A DNA stretch of 64,000 nucleotides, taken from Pseudomonas sp. NFACC02 (lineage in GTDB: Bacteria; Pseudomonadota; Gammaproteobacteria; Pseudomonadales; Pseudomonadaceae). Position 1 is the stretch's first letter. Each line of letters begins with the position of its first letter. Below the pieces are notes generated by a model. It was not told the origin of the DNA, made no database searches, and worked only from the letters and a program-made list of their open reading frames with translations. Below, in pieces: positions 44,739 through 54,317 of this stretch. The position numbers and the translations under genes were made by a program. The stretch is taken from contig NZ_FOEO01000001.1 of assembly GCF_900110765.1 (NCBI RefSeq), forward strand, positions 372,001 through 436,000, given 5' to 3'.

Positions 44739-45590
44739 CTATTCGAACTGCCCGAACAGTTGTTGCAGTTCGCGGTTCTTTGCCAGGCGCTGATCGAGCC
44801 GGTCGCCATACTTCTCGGCCACCGCAGACACCATCAGGTTGAAGAGGCAGGTCAACGGCGCCAGCGAATCCCAGAACTGGCCGACATCAGAATTCAGCTG
44901 CAGCAGGTCGGTCGGGTAATCCCGCGCCCATGGACAATGGAAATCGGTGATGAATGCCAGCGCCAGACCCTGCTGGTGCGCCACTTCGCAGAACGTTCGG
45001 GTGACGGCCGAGTAGGTGCGAAAGTCAGCGATCACCGCATAAGGATTGTCGAACTGCGAGTTGAGCGATTCGGCATAGGTGCCGGACAGGCCGTCGACGT
45101 AGTAAACCTTGGGCCGGATGTATTCGAGGTGCGAAAAGAAGGCATTGAGAATCCCCCGCGTGGTCTGGATACCGACGATGAACACGGCATCGGCGCTGCA
45201 CAGACGCTCGACGATGCGCGCGAAGGTCTCGCTGCGGGCCAAGGCGTAGACGCGCTGGATGGCTTCGAGCTCCCGGTTCATCGAGCGCTCCAGGGCATCG
45301 CCATGGGTGCTTTCTTCGCGAAAGGCCCCGAGACGGTCGGTGATCACCCACGGGCTGACGCTGTCGCCGCGCAGACTCTGTTTGACGTCGTCAATGTTGC
45401 GATAACCCAGTGAGCGCAGGAACCGGCCCACCGAAATTCCGGTGGTGCCCGTTTGCTGGGCGATGCTGTCGGCAGTCTCGAACGGCAGCTTCTGGGGATT
45501 GGCCAACAGATACCCGGCGATACGTTTGCCGGTCGGCGTCAAGTCGCTGAACCGCTGCTCCAGCGCATCGAGGAAAGAACTCTTGGCCAT
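44739..45590 (-). CDS. RpiR/MurR-family regulator with SIS domain
   Basis: A 283-residue regulator: HTH region 1-80 (TADSIAQQTGTTGISVGRFLRSLGY) and a SIS sugar-phosphate-binding domain about 125-260. First gene of the leftward set leading into ddpXABCDF. SIS regulators such as MurR sense amino-sugar phosphates from peptidoglycan, which fits control of a D-Ala-D-Ala salvage operon. A 20-base dyad lies 68 bases upstream. Confidence 0.88.
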   Translation of the reverse strand: MAKSSFLDALEQRFSDLTPTGKRIAGYLLANPQKLPFETADSIAQQTGTTGISVGRFLRSLGYRNIDDVKQSLRGDSVSPWVITDRLGAFREESTHGDALERSMNRELEAIQRVYALARSETFARIVERLCSADAVFIVGIQTTRGILNAFFSHLEYIRPKVYYVDGLSGTYAESLNSQFDNPYAVIADFRTYSAVTRTFCEVAHQQGLALAFITDFHCPWARDYPTDLLQLNSDVGQFWDSLAPLTCLFNLMVSAVAEKYGDRLDQRLAKNRELQQLFGQFE

Positions 45591-45657
45591 GAATATCCCG
45601 CTTGAAACAGTATTGAAGACAGTCGAAAAATGTTATTAGGAAGTCATTTTTAGACAG

Positions 45658-45677
45658 GATGTTACCAACATAACATC
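45658..45677. promoter_or_regulatory. Inverted repeat upstream of the rpiR-ddp operon
   Basis: GATGTTA and TAACATC are perfect 7-base arms separated by CCAACA. It is in an AT-rich stretch (45600-45700), where the promoter should be, and is a candidate operator for the SIS-domain regulator. Confidence 0.45.
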
Positions 45678-45802
45678 GCGTTTCGAGGTGGCACAATGAT
45701 TTTTTTCAGGAGATTTCGGAAGGGATTTTTTGCGTTTCAGGCTGGTGCGAGCGGGACGCAAAATGCGCTTTTTTTGGGCAAAAACACCTCTGGAACGCTC
45801 AT

Positions 45803-45939
45803 CTGTAGGAACGTGGCTTGTCCCGCGATCGGCGACGGAGTCGTTGCAAACGCTCACACATATCGTATCTCTAACGCCGCGTTTACCGAACCTACGGCCG
45901 GTTCCCGGCCGATCGCGGGACAAGCCACGCTCCTACAGG
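45803..45939. repeat. REPIN between poxB and rpiR
   Basis: Arms CTGTAGGAACGTGGCTTGTC and GGGACAAGCCACGCTCCTAC enclose a second pair, GATCGGCGAC and GGCCGATCGC. Same family as the 21.8 and 22.45 kb units (TGTAGGAGCGTGGCTTGTCC). The closing arm is 11 bases from the poxB stop and could also end transcription. Confidence 0.8.
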
Positions 45940-45949
45940 AGGATGACGC

Positions 45950-47671
45950 TTACCGGAAATTGGTCTTCGCCAGTTCCAGCACCTGGTCAGCCTTGCCGCT
46001 CATCACAGCCTTGAGCATGAACAAACTGAAGCCCTTGGCCTGGGCCAGTTTGATCTTCGGTGGCAGGCCCAATTCCTGTTTGGCGGTGACCACATCCACC
46101 AGCACAGGCCCCGGATGTTCGAACGCTTTTTTCAGGGCGTTCGGCAGATCCGCCGAGTCTTCCACGCGAATGCCCAGAATGCCCGCGCCGATGGCGATGT
46201 TGGCGAAACTGGTGCTGTGCAGATCGGTGTCGTGCGGCACATAACCGCTGGCCTGCATCTCCATCGCGACGAACCCGAGCGAGCTGTTGTTAAAGACCAC
46301 GATCTTGATCGGCAGGTTGAGCTGGCGAATGCTCAGCAGGTCGCCCATCAGCATCGACAGGCCACCGTCACCGCACAGTGCCACCACCTGGCGTTGCGGG
46401 TACGCGGCTTTTGCACCCAACGCCTGGGGCATGGCATTGGCCATGGAACCGTGGTTGAACGAACCCAACAACGAACGCTGGCCGTTCATGGTCAGGTAGC
46501 GCGCGGCCCACAGCGTCGGTGTGCCAACATCGACGGTAAAGATCGCGTCCGGATCGGCATAGGCATCGACCATGCGCGTCAGGTATTGCGGATGAATCGG
46601 CTCGCCGTGGGCAGACGGCGTGGCCAGTTCGTCCAGCTCTTCACGCGCCTTGGCGTAGTGATCCAGCGCCTTGTCCAGAAACTTGCGATCGGTGTGCGTC
46701 TTGAGCCGTGGCAGCAGCGCGACGAGGGTTTCGGCGATGCCGCCCGCCAGCCCCAAGGTCAGCGGCACGCGTCGGCCGAGCGCCGCAGGGTCGATATCAA
46801 TCTGAACGATGTTGGCTTTTTCCGGGTAGAAATTCCGGTACGGGAAGCTGCTGCCGAGGATCACCAGCGTGTCGCAGGCCATCATCGCGTGGTAGCCAGA
46901 GCTGAAGCCGATCAAACCGGTCATGCCGACATCGAAGGGGTTGGCGTACTCGATGTATTGCTTGCCGCGCAGTGCATGGACGACGGGGGCCGACAGTTTT
47001 TCCGCCAGCGCCACGACCTGATCATGAGCGTTGGCACACCCGGCGCCGGCGAGAATGGTCACGGCTTTTGACTTATCGAGGATGTCGACCAAGCGTTGTA
47101 GATCGTGCTCGGTGGGAATGACATGCGGTGGTGTGTGATCGACCCATGCAGGTTTGGCGTCCGGTGCCTCGCTCAAGGCGACATCGCCCGGAATCACGAT
47201 CACCGCGACGCCCCGCTGGCTGATCGCGGCGCGCATGGCCCGTTCCAGGACACGGGGAAACTGCTCGGCGCTGCTGACGGCTTCGACGAAGTGGCTGCAC
47301 TCCTTGAACAGGTCCGTGGGATGGGTTTCCTGAAAGTAGTTCAGGCCGATTTCCGACGACGGAATCTGCGCGGCGATGGCCAGCACCGGTACGCGACTGC
47401 GATGGCAGTCATAAAGGCCGTTGATCAAGTGCAGATTACCCGGCCCACAGCTCCCGGCGCACACCGCCAACTGGCCGGTGGACGCCGCCTCGGCGCCGGC
47501 CGCAAACGCTGCAACCTCTTCATGGCGAGTGTGCATCCACTTGATCTTGCCCAACCGCTCCAGACTGTCGGTCAGACCGTTCAGGCTGTCGCCGCTGACG
47601 CCCCAGATTTTCGAGACGCCGGCTGCGGCGAGGGTTTGCGCGAGGTAGTCGGCGATGGTTCTGCTGGACAT
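45950..47671 (-). CDS. poxB: Pyruvate:quinone oxidoreductase (pyruvate oxidase) PoxB
   Basis: A 573-residue thiamine-diphosphate and FAD enzyme oxidising pyruvate to acetate and CO2, electrons going to ubiquinone at the inner membrane. The TPP-binding motif is [14 protein letters not shown] ending in NN (VVFNN); the catalytic glutamate is in [14 protein letters not shown]. Length equals E. coli PoxB (572). Start 47671 ([10 protein letters not shown]) is favoured over an in-frame ATG at 47695. Monocistronic. Confidence 0.92.
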   Translation of the reverse strand: MSSRTIADYLAQTLAAAGVSKIWGVSGDSLNGLTDSLERLGKIKWMHTRHEEVAAFAAGAEAASTGQLAVCAGSCGPGNLHLINGLYDCHRSRVPVLAIAAQIPSSEIGLNYFQETHPTDLFKECSHFVEAVSSAEQFPRVLERAMRAAISQRGVAVIVIPGDVALSEAPDAKPAWVDHTPPHVIPTEHDLQRLVDILDKSKAVTILAGAGCANAHDQVVALAEKLSAPVVHALRGKQYIEYANPFDVGMTGLIGFSSGYHAMMACDTLVILGSSFPYRNFYPEKANIVQIDIDPAALGRRVPLTLGLAGGIAETLVALLPRLKTHTDRKFLDKALDHYAKAREELDELATPSAHGEPIHPQYLTRMVDAYADPDAIFTVDVGTPTLWAARYLTMNGQRSLLGSFNHGSMANAMPQALGAKAAYPQRQVVALCGDGGLSMLMGDLLSIRQLNLPIKIVVFNNSSLGFVAMEMQASGYVPHDTDLHSTSFANIAIGAGILGIRVEDSADLPNALKKAFEHPGPVLVDVVTAKQELGLPPKIKLAQAKGFSLFMLKAVMSGKADQVLELAKTNFR

Positions 47672-47823
47672 GGGGCAGGTTCCTTGTCGAGTCAAAAGAT
47701 ACGCACGATGCGAAAGCCGACATCGCGCGCCGTTTCAAATCGACCTGTAGCACCGGTCACAGTTCAGTGCTTGTCAGAATGTGCGCTCTGCGAGCAGTAC
47801 GCGATGGGTCGACGACACCGAAA

Positions 47824-47913
47824 CCTGTGGGAGTGAGCGTGCTCACGAAGGCTGAATTCCTGGCAACGTGAATACATCGGGCAAACCGGGCTCTTCGTGA
47901 GCACGCTCACAGA
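47824..47913. repeat. REPIN between the PBP2 gene and poxB
   Basis: CCTGTGGGAGTGAGCGTGCTCACGAAG at the left and TTCGTGAGCACGCTCACAGA at the right are inverted; GTGAGCGTGCTCAC is itself palindromic. Lies in the 280-base gap downstream of the PBP2 gene. Confidence 0.75.
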
Positions 47914-47950
47914 AACCATGAAAAGCAGTCAGCCGAACGCCTCGCCCCTC

Positions 47951-49885
47951 TCACACCGGCGGCTGCACCACGGCCTTGCTCGGCGCGGCGATCTGCACTT
48001 TCGGATTGACCGGCGCGGCAGCGGGCGTCGCATACTGCTGCTTGAGGTGACCGTCCTGATCCAGCAACCAGGCGTCGAGGATCTGCCGCACGACCGGACC
48101 TGCCACGCGACCGCCCGCCTCGCCGTTTTCAATCATGACCGCGACGGCGATCTTCGGGTTGGCGGCGGGCGCAAAGCCGACGAACAAGGCGTTGTCGCGA
48201 TGGCGCTCCAGCGTCTTTTCGCGGTTGTAACGTTCGCCCTGCTTGATGGCGACCACCTGAGCGGTACCACTCTTGCCAGCGATACGGTATTGCGCGCCCT
48301 GCGCGGCGGCACGTGCAATGCCGCGCGGGTCGTGCATCACCGATTGCATGCCGTTGTTCACCTGATCCCATTCATGAGGATCCCGCAGGACGATGTTCGG
48401 CATCGGGTGCTCGTCCACCGGGGCGACCCCGCCGATCTCCTTCGCCAGGTGCGGCCGGTTCCACACGCCTTTGTTGGCAATCAACGTCGTGGCCTGCGCC
48501 AGCTGCAACGGCGTGACCTGCATGTAGCCCTGACCGATCCCGAGAATCACCGTTTCTCCCGGAAACCACGCCTGACGCCGGGTGATGCGCTTCCATTCCT
48601 TGGACGGCATCAGTCCGGGGGACTCTTCGAACATGTCCAGCGAAACCTTCTGCCCGAGCCCGAACATGGTCAGGTAATCGTGCAAACGGTCGATGCCAAG
48701 CTTATGAGCGAGGTCATAGAAATACGTGTCGTTGGAACGCATGATCGCGGCATTCAGGTCCACCCAGCCATCACCGCTGTGGTTCCAGTTGCGGTATTTG
48801 TGATCGAAATCCGGCAACTGGAAATACCCCGGGTCGAACACCCGGGTCGAGGGCGTGATGATCCCGCTGTCCAGCCCGGCGATCGCCACTTCCGGCTTGA
48901 TCGTCGAGCCCGGCGCATACAACCCGCGCAGCACGCGGTTGAACAGCGGACGGTCGACCGAATCACGCAGCGCCGAATACTCCTTGAAACTGATGCCGGT
49001 CACGAACAGGTTCGGGTCGAAACTGGGTTTGCTGACCATCGCCAGCACTTCGCCGGTGGCCGGGTCGATCGCCACCACTGAACCGCGACGGTCACCGAGC
49101 GCAGCTTCGGCCGCCTCCTGCAACTTCACGTCCAGGGTCAGGGTGATGTTTTTACCCGCCACTGGATCGGTGTGCTTGAGCACGCGCAGCACACGGCCCT
49201 GGGCGTTGGTTTCCACTTCTTCATAGCCCACATGGCCATGCAGTTCGCTCTCATAGAACCGCTCGATACCGGTCTTGCCGATCGACTGGGTGCCCCGGTA
49301 CTCCACTTGATCCAGCTGGGTCGCTTCTTTTTCGTTGATACGCCCGACATAGCCGATGGAATGAGCAAAATGCTCGGCCAGCGGGTAATGCCGGACGAAC
49401 TGCGCCTCGACGTCCAGCCCCGGCAAGCGGAACTGGTTCACCGCCAGCAAAGCGATCTGCTCTTCGGTGAGTTCGTATAACAGCGTGACCGGCACGAAAC
49501 GGTGCGGCGAGTTCTTCATCGCCTTGTCGAAGATGATGCGGTCTTCGTCCGGCAGGCTGAGGATCTGCATCAGGGTGTCGATGACCGCGTGCCAGTCCCC
49601 GGCCCGTTCGCGGGTCATGGTCAGGTTGAAGCTGGGCCGGTTATCGGCAAGGATCACGCCGTTTCGGTCGTAGATCAGTCCACGTTCCGGGGGAATGGGC
49701 AGCACATGGACGCGGTTATTTTCGGAAATCGTCGAGTGATAGGCGTATTCGGTGACCTGCAGGAAATACATCCGGCAGACCAGCGCGATGCTGAGGATGG
49801 CCACGAACACAGCACAGGCGATCAACCGCTTGTTGACCAGACGCGTCTCTTTCTCATGGTCCTTGAGGGGTATGGGATCAGGCAT
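47951..49885 (-). CDS. mrdA: Penicillin-binding protein 2 (class B transpeptidase), stand-alone copy
   Basis: A 644-residue class B PBP. Short cytoplasmic N-terminus, one membrane anchor about residues 18-45, pedestal domain, then transpeptidase: S327-x2-K330 (APGSTIKP), S384-N-D386 (MRSNDTYFY) and KSG in AGKSGTAQV. It cross-links peptidoglycan in the periplasm. ATG at 49885 (MPDPIPLKDHEKE) is typical of PBP2; the frame extends to 49963 without homology. No rodA, rlpA, slt or lip genes are adjacent, so this is outside the usual rod-shape cluster and may be a second copy. C-terminal tail is Pro/Ala-rich. Confidence 0.92.
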   Translation of the reverse strand: MPDPIPLKDHEKETRLVNKRLIACAVFVAILSIALVCRMYFLQVTEYAYHSTISENNRVHVLPIPPERGLIYDRNGVILADNRPSFNLTMTRERAGDWHAVIDTLMQILSLPDEDRIIFDKAMKNSPHRFVPVTLLYELTEEQIALLAVNQFRLPGLDVEAQFVRHYPLAEHFAHSIGYVGRINEKEATQLDQVEYRGTQSIGKTGIERFYESELHGHVGYEEVETNAQGRVLRVLKHTDPVAGKNITLTLDVKLQEAAEAALGDRRGSVVAIDPATGEVLAMVSKPSFDPNLFVTGISFKEYSALRDSVDRPLFNRVLRGLYAPGSTIKPEVAIAGLDSGIITPSTRVFDPGYFQLPDFDHKYRNWNHSGDGWVDLNAAIMRSNDTYFYDLAHKLGIDRLHDYLTMFGLGQKVSLDMFEESPGLMPSKEWKRITRRQAWFPGETVILGIGQGYMQVTPLQLAQATTLIANKGVWNRPHLAKEIGGVAPVDEHPMPNIVLRDPHEWDQVNNGMQSVMHDPRGIARAAAQGAQYRIAGKSGTAQVVAIKQGERYNREKTLERHRDNALFVGFAPAANPKIAVAVMIENGEAGGRVAGPVVRQILDAWLLDQDGHLKQQYATPAAAPVNPKVQIAAPSKAVVQPPV

Positions 49886-50577
49886 TTCTGCAGCTACTCG
49901 GTGAACAGATGAACGGCACAGACAGCGTCCGGTGAAGATTGTCTGAACGCAAATGGCGTGCACGATACCAAGAAGCGCCTTCTTTCATGGGCCGAACTTC
50001 ATGAAAATCCTGTCATGTTGGAGGAAAAGCGACCAAGGGCTGGCAACGCTAAGGTCACCCCATGAAGCCCTCTGCATTGAAAAACTATTACCGCAATTCA
50101 ATGCAATCCCCGCTCGGCGACCGGTGCAGATCGTCATCCCTCAGACGTAGCAGATGGATCATGATTTTTTAGCCTTTTGCTTCAGTACAGACAATCCGCA
50201 CAGGATCAGCCCTCCTGGCAATCATGGATATCTGCGCTGTGAAGTCATCCGGCTCAGCGAGCACGCAAATAACCAGACACACTGTTACCCGATCGGTAAC
50301 AGTGATTTACCGATTTCGGAGGATGCAACAGGCTGTAACACATCTATGATTGCAGATTGCGTGGAAAAGATGGCTATCGGTCATGGCAGTTCCCCGCCTA
50401 GCGTGCGCCTTTCGCTCGCGGGCTTGCCAGAGACCTAATGTCACACCCTCGCCCTATAGACGACTGTCCGATGCCTCGCGCTGTCGTGAAAACCGTGAAT
50501 ACATGTCTAACGCCGCCCGCCTCTGGATCCTTGCTCCTTCACGGTCCCTGGACGGGTGCGTTCGCAAGGAGCCCTGA
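49886..50577. other. Intergenic region between PBP2 and gluconate dehydrogenase genes
   Basis: Divergent promoter region of about 690 bases. It holds one strong dyad (50280-50304, listed separately) and AT-richer stretches near 50030-50100 and 50160-50200. Two short plus-strand frames (65 and 94 codons) lack ribosome sites and protein-like composition. Confidence 0.6.
50280..50304. promoter_or_regulatory. GntR(LacI-type)-like dyad upstream of the gluconate dehydrogenase operon
   Basis: Perfect 10-base arms CACTGTTACC and GGTAACAGTG separated by CGATC. The arm sequence TGTTACC/GGTAACA is the same as that of the enterobacterial gluconate repressor GntR operator, but the spacing is 5 bases wider. 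A further GCTGTAACAC follows at 50331. Located 274 bases before the first gene. Confidence 0.5.
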
Positions 50578-51324
50578 ATGACAGAGAAATCCAAAGGCTT
50601 CACCCGCCGGCAGTTGCTGAAGTCCTCAGCCGCATCGCTGGCCGTGGGTGCAGCGGCTACGGCCAAGGCCGCCACCGTCGTCGGTGTTCCGCAATGGGTG
50701 CCTTTTGACCACAACGGTCCAATGCACTACGACACGCCAGGCTGGCAGTTCTTCAGTGCTGCCGAGGCCACGGCTGTCGAAGCCATCGTCGCGCGCCTGA
50801 TTCCGGCCGATGAACTGAGCGTGAGCGGTAAAGACGCCGGTTGCGCTGTGTTCATCGACCGTCAGTTGGCCGGTGAATACGGCACCTTCAGCCGTCTGTA
50901 CATGCAGGGTCCGTTCGAGAAAGGCACGCCAATGCAGGGCGACCAGTCGCCGCTCGTGCCCCGTGATCGCTACCGTCTGGGCTTGGCCGGGCTTGAGGCT
51001 TACTGCCAGAAGCAGTACCAGAAAGGCTTCGCTGCCCTCTCCCCGGAAGACCAGGACAAGGTGCTCGTCGGCCTGGAAAAAGGCGAGATCGCGCTGGACG
51101 GCATCGACGCCAAGCTGTTCTTCCAGCAAGTGCTGGGCAACACCATGGAAGGCTTCTTCGCCGACCCGATCTACGGCGGCAACCGCGACATGGTGTCGTG
51201 GAAAATGATCGGCTTCCCCGGTGCCCGCTATGACTACCGCGAATACATCGGCCTGCACAACCAGAAGCTCGACCTCGTGCCGCTCTCCATCATCGGCAGT
51301 TCCGCCTGGACCAAGAAGGGTTAA
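50578..51324 (+). CDS. Gluconate 2-dehydrogenase gamma subunit (subunit 3 family)
   Basis: A 248-residue small subunit with a Tat signal at the N-terminus: twin arginine in FTRRQLLKSS, hydrophobic stretch to AKAAT (~residue 36). It escorts the FAD subunit through Tat, since the FAD subunit has no own signal. Followed after 6 bases by the FAD subunit. The enzyme oxidises D-gluconate to 2-ketogluconate in the periplasm. Confidence 0.9.
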   Translation: MTEKSKGFTRRQLLKSSAASLAVGAAATAKAATVVGVPQWVPFDHNGPMHYDTPGWQFFSAAEATAVEAIVARLIPADELSVSGKDAGCAVFIDRQLAGEYGTFSRLYMQGPFEKGTPMQGDQSPLVPRDRYRLGLAGLEAYCQKQYQKGFAALSPEDQDKVLVGLEKGEIALDGIDAKLFFQQVLGNTMEGFFADPIYGGNRDMVSWKMIGFPGARYDYREYIGLHNQKLDLVPLSIIGSSAWTKKG

Positions 51325-51330
51325 TTCGAC

Positions 51331-53094
51331 ATGGCCAAAAAACTACCTTCCACGGACGTCGTGGTTGTCGGCCTCGGCTGGGCCGGATCCATCATCGCCA
51401 ATGAACTGGCTGACGAAAACCTGAAGATCATCGGCTTCGAACGCGGACCGTGGCGCGACACCGCGGCGGATTTCAATATCGCTTCCGCCGCCGATGAATT
51501 GCGTTACAGCCGCCGCCAGGAGCTGATGCTGAGGACGCGGCAAAACACCACGACGATCCGCAACAACATCAACGAGACAGCGCTGCCCATGCGCAGTTGG
51601 GGCTCGTTTCACCCCGGTAACGGCACCGGTGGCGCCGGCAACCACTGGGCAGGCATCACCTTCCGTTTCCAGCCTCACGAATTTCATCTGGCCACGCACC
51701 TCAAAGAGCGCTATGGCAAGGAATTGTCGCCGGAACTGACCTTGCAGGACTGGGGCACTGACTGGGAAGAAATGGAGCCGTTCTACGCCAAGTTCGACCG
51801 CCTGGCAGGCGTTTCGGGCAAGGCCGGCAACATCAAGGGTGTGATTCAGGAAGGTGGCAACCCGTTCGAAGGCGCGCGTTCGGAGGAATACCCCAATCCG
51901 CCGACGAAACAGACCTACGCCCCGACGCTGTTCGCCGAAGCCGCGAAAAATCTGGGCTATAAACCGTTCCCCGTGCCGTCGGCGCTGGTTTCCCAGCCTT
52001 ACGTCAACTCCCTCGGCGTAGCCATGGGTCCCTGCACCTACTGCGGTTTCTGCACCAACTACGGTTGCGCCAACTATTCCAAGGCCAGCGCCATCACCAC
52101 CGTCCTGCCGGTACTGATCCGCAAGCCGAACTTCACGGCGATGACCAACTGCGAAGTCCTGCGGGTGACCATGGACAGCAGCGGCAAACGCGCCACCGGT
52201 ATCGTCTATATGGATGCCAACGGCGAAGAATGGGAACAGCCCGCAGAGTTGGTGGTGATCAGCGCGTTCATCTTTGAAAACGTGCGCCTGATGCTGCTGT
52301 CCGGCATCGGTCAGCCGTACGACCCGGTCACCAACACCGGCACGACCGGCCGCAACTACGCGTACCAGACCGCCAACAACGTACGCATGTTCTTCGATGA
52401 CAAGAACTTCAACCCGTTTATCGGTGGCGGCGCCATCGGCATGGGGATCGACGAGTTCAACAACGACAACTTCGACCATTCGGGTCTGGGCTTCGTCGGT
52501 GGCGGCAGCACCCGGGTGACACCGATCGGTGCCGCGCCTATCGACTCACGTCCATTGCCGCCCGGCACACCGGCCTGGGGTTCGGAATGGAAGAAGGCCA
52601 CCGTCAAGAACTACGCCAGCACCATGTCCATCGGCTGCGAAGCCAGCAGTTATGCAACGCGCTCCAACTACCTGTCGCTGGACCCGACCTATAAGGATCC
52701 GCTGGGCCGGCCGCTGCTGCGTATCACCTTCGACTTCCCGGAAAACGACCGCAAGATGGCGGCTTACGTCACGGGTAAAGTCGCCGAGATCGCCAAGAGC
52801 ATGAACCCGCGCCAGATGGTGCCGAGCGCACAAACCGGCCACTGGAACAGTTCGCCCTATCAGTCGTCGCACATTGTCGGCGGCTTCATCATGGGTGCCG
52901 ACCCGAAGAACAGCTCGGTCAACAAGTACCTGCAAGTCTGGGGCGTACCGAACCTGTTCGTGGTCGGCTCCTCGGCCTTCCCGCAGAACCCTGGCTATAA
53001 CCCGACCGGCACCGTTGCGGCGCTGGCTTTCAAAGCAGCGGACGCCATCCGCACCCGCTACCTCAAGCGTCCAGGGGAGATGATCACGCTATGA
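51331..53094 (+). CDS. Gluconate 2-dehydrogenase FAD-containing alpha subunit (GMC oxidoreductase)
   Basis: A 587-residue GMC-type flavoprotein: FAD motif VVVGLGWAGSIIANELA at residues 11-27, and C-terminal catalytic region NPGYNPTGTVAALAFKAAD. The cysteine cluster C235-x2-C238-x2-C241-x4-C246 corresponds to the iron-sulfur site known in FAD-dependent glucose dehydrogenase catalytic subunits. No signal peptide. Overlaps the cytochrome gene by ATGA. Related enzymes oxidise sorbitol or glucose, so gluconate is the likeliest but not proven substrate. Confidence 0.9.
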   Translation: MAKKLPSTDVVVVGLGWAGSIIANELADENLKIIGFERGPWRDTAADFNIASAADELRYSRRQELMLRTRQNTTTIRNNINETALPMRSWGSFHPGNGTGGAGNHWAGITFRFQPHEFHLATHLKERYGKELSPELTLQDWGTDWEEMEPFYAKFDRLAGVSGKAGNIKGVIQEGGNPFEGARSEEYPNPPTKQTYAPTLFAEAAKNLGYKPFPVPSALVSQPYVNSLGVAMGPCTYCGFCTNYGCANYSKASAITTVLPVLIRKPNFTAMTNCEVLRVTMDSSGKRATGIVYMDANGEEWEQPAELVVISAFIFENVRLMLLSGIGQPYDPVTNTGTTGRNYAYQTANNVRMFFDDKNFNPFIGGGAIGMGIDEFNNDNFDHSGLGFVGGGSTRVTPIGAAPIDSRPLPPGTPAWGSEWKKATVKNYASTMSIGCEASSYATRSNYLSLDPTYKDPLGRPLLRITFDFPENDRKMAAYVTGKVAEIAKSMNPRQMVPSAQTGHWNSSPYQSSHIVGGFIMGADPKNSSVNKYLQVWGVPNLFVVGSSAFPQNPGYNPTGTVAALAFKAADAIRTRYLKRPGEMITL

Positions 53095-54317
53095 AAACGC
53101 TTCTGACTGTTTGTGCGGGCGTCATCGGGCTGTCCATCTCAATCGCTCATGCGGCGACCGGCGCCGATTCCTACAACCTGGTGGAAAAAGGCCGCTACCT
53201 GGCCACGGTCGGCGACTGCACGGCGTGTCACACCGTGCCGGGCAAACCGCTGTTTTCCGGCGGCGTGATCCTCGACACGCCCTTCGGCAAACTGGCGGGC
53301 GCCAATATCACGCCCGACCCGGTCAACGGTATCGGTCGCTGGAGTTTTGAAGATTTCCAGAATGCCATGTCCAAGGGCCACGGCCTGGACGGCAAACGCC
53401 TGTACGGTGCCATGCCGTTCACCGCCTATACCAAGGTCCTTCGCGAGGACAATCTGGCGATTTTTGCGTACCTGAAAACCGTCGATCCGGTGGACAACAA
53501 GGTCGAGACCAATCAGTTGCCCTTCCCGTTCAACGTGCGCACCAGCCTGATCGGCTGGAACCTGATCAACTTCAAGGAAGGCGAGTTCAAGGCCAATCCA
53601 CAGAAGTCAGAGCAGTGGAACCGTGGCGCATACCTGGTCGAAGGCCTGGGCCACTGCGGTACCTGCCACACGCCGAAGAACCTGATCGGCGGTGACAAGA
53701 ACGACCAGTTCCTGACCGGCGCCAACCTGCAGAACTGGGTGGCCCCGAACATCACCTCCACCGGCCATGACGGTCTTGGGGCGTGGAGTGCGGATGACAT
53801 CGTCAAGTACCTGAAAACCGGCGCCAACCGCTTCGATATTGCTTCCGGGCCCATGGCTGAGGAAGTCGAGCACTCGTCGCAGCATTGGACCGATCAGGAC
53901 CTGATGGCGGTGGCGGTGTACCTGAAGGACGGCGCAAAGCCGGTTGACGCCGCACAACCGGTGGCAGCGACCGATGCCTCGATGGTGACGGGCAAGGCCA
54001 TCTACGCCGACCGCTGCTCGGCCTGCCACACACCGACTGGGGAAGGCATACCTAACCTGTTCCCGAAACTGGCGATGGCTCCTCTGATCAACAGCAACGA
54101 TCCGTCGTCGCTGATTCGTGTGGTCCTGGCGGGCAGTCGCGCAGGTGCGACCGATGCAGCCCCGACGGCGCCGGCCATGCCAGCGTTCGGCTGGAACCTG
54201 TCGGACGAGAACGTCGCGGATGTGTTGACCTACGTGCGCAATACCTGGGGTAACGCCGCACCTGCGGTGTCCAGCGCTGACGTGAAGGATGTGCGTGAGG
54301 CGTTGCGGGCGAAGTAA
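53091..54317 (+). CDS. Gluconate 2-dehydrogenase trihaem cytochrome c subunit
   Basis: A 408-residue membrane-anchored cytochrome with three haem sites: C43-x2-C46-H47, C189-x2-C192-H193 and C309-x2-C312-H313. Signal peptide residues 1-21 (ends AHAATG). It carries electrons from the FAD subunit to ubiquinone. The final 21 codons (54252-54317) are repeated downstream at 56002-56067, after an intervening phospholipase gene, so this 3' end may have been replaced during an insertion. Confidence 0.93.
   Translation: MKTLLTVCAGVIGLSISIAHAATGADSYNLVEKGRYLATVGDCTACHTVPGKPLFSGGVILDTPFGKLAGANITPDPVNGIGRWSFEDFQNAMSKGHGLDGKRLYGAMPFTAYTKVLREDNLAIFAYLKTVDPVDNKVETNQLPFPFNVRTSLIGWNLINFKEGEFKANPQKSEQWNRGAYLVEGLGHCGTCHTPKNLIGGDKNDQFLTGANLQNWVAPNITSTGHDGLGAWSADDIVKYLKTGANRFDIASGPMAEEVEHSSQHWTDQDLMAVAVYLKDGAKPVDAAQPVAATDASMVTGKAIYADRCSACHTPTGEGIPNLFPKLAMAPLINSNDPSSLIRVVLAGSRAGATDAAPTAPAMPAFGWNLSDENVADVLTYVRNTWGNAAPAVSSADVKDVREALRAK
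54252..54317 (+). repeat. Direct repeat A: 3' end of the cytochrome gene
   Basis: 66 bases, from AACGCCGC to the TAA stop, match 56002-56067 at about 88% (eight substitutions, no gaps). The homology ends abruptly on the left at the codon before AACGCCG and on the right at the stop codon. The two copies are 1750 bases apart. Confidence 0.9.

Noticed and set aside
49953..50438. Two small plus-strand frames (65 and 94 codons) before the gluconate dehydrogenase genes
   Set aside because: No ribosome sites; the second spans the operator-like dyad.
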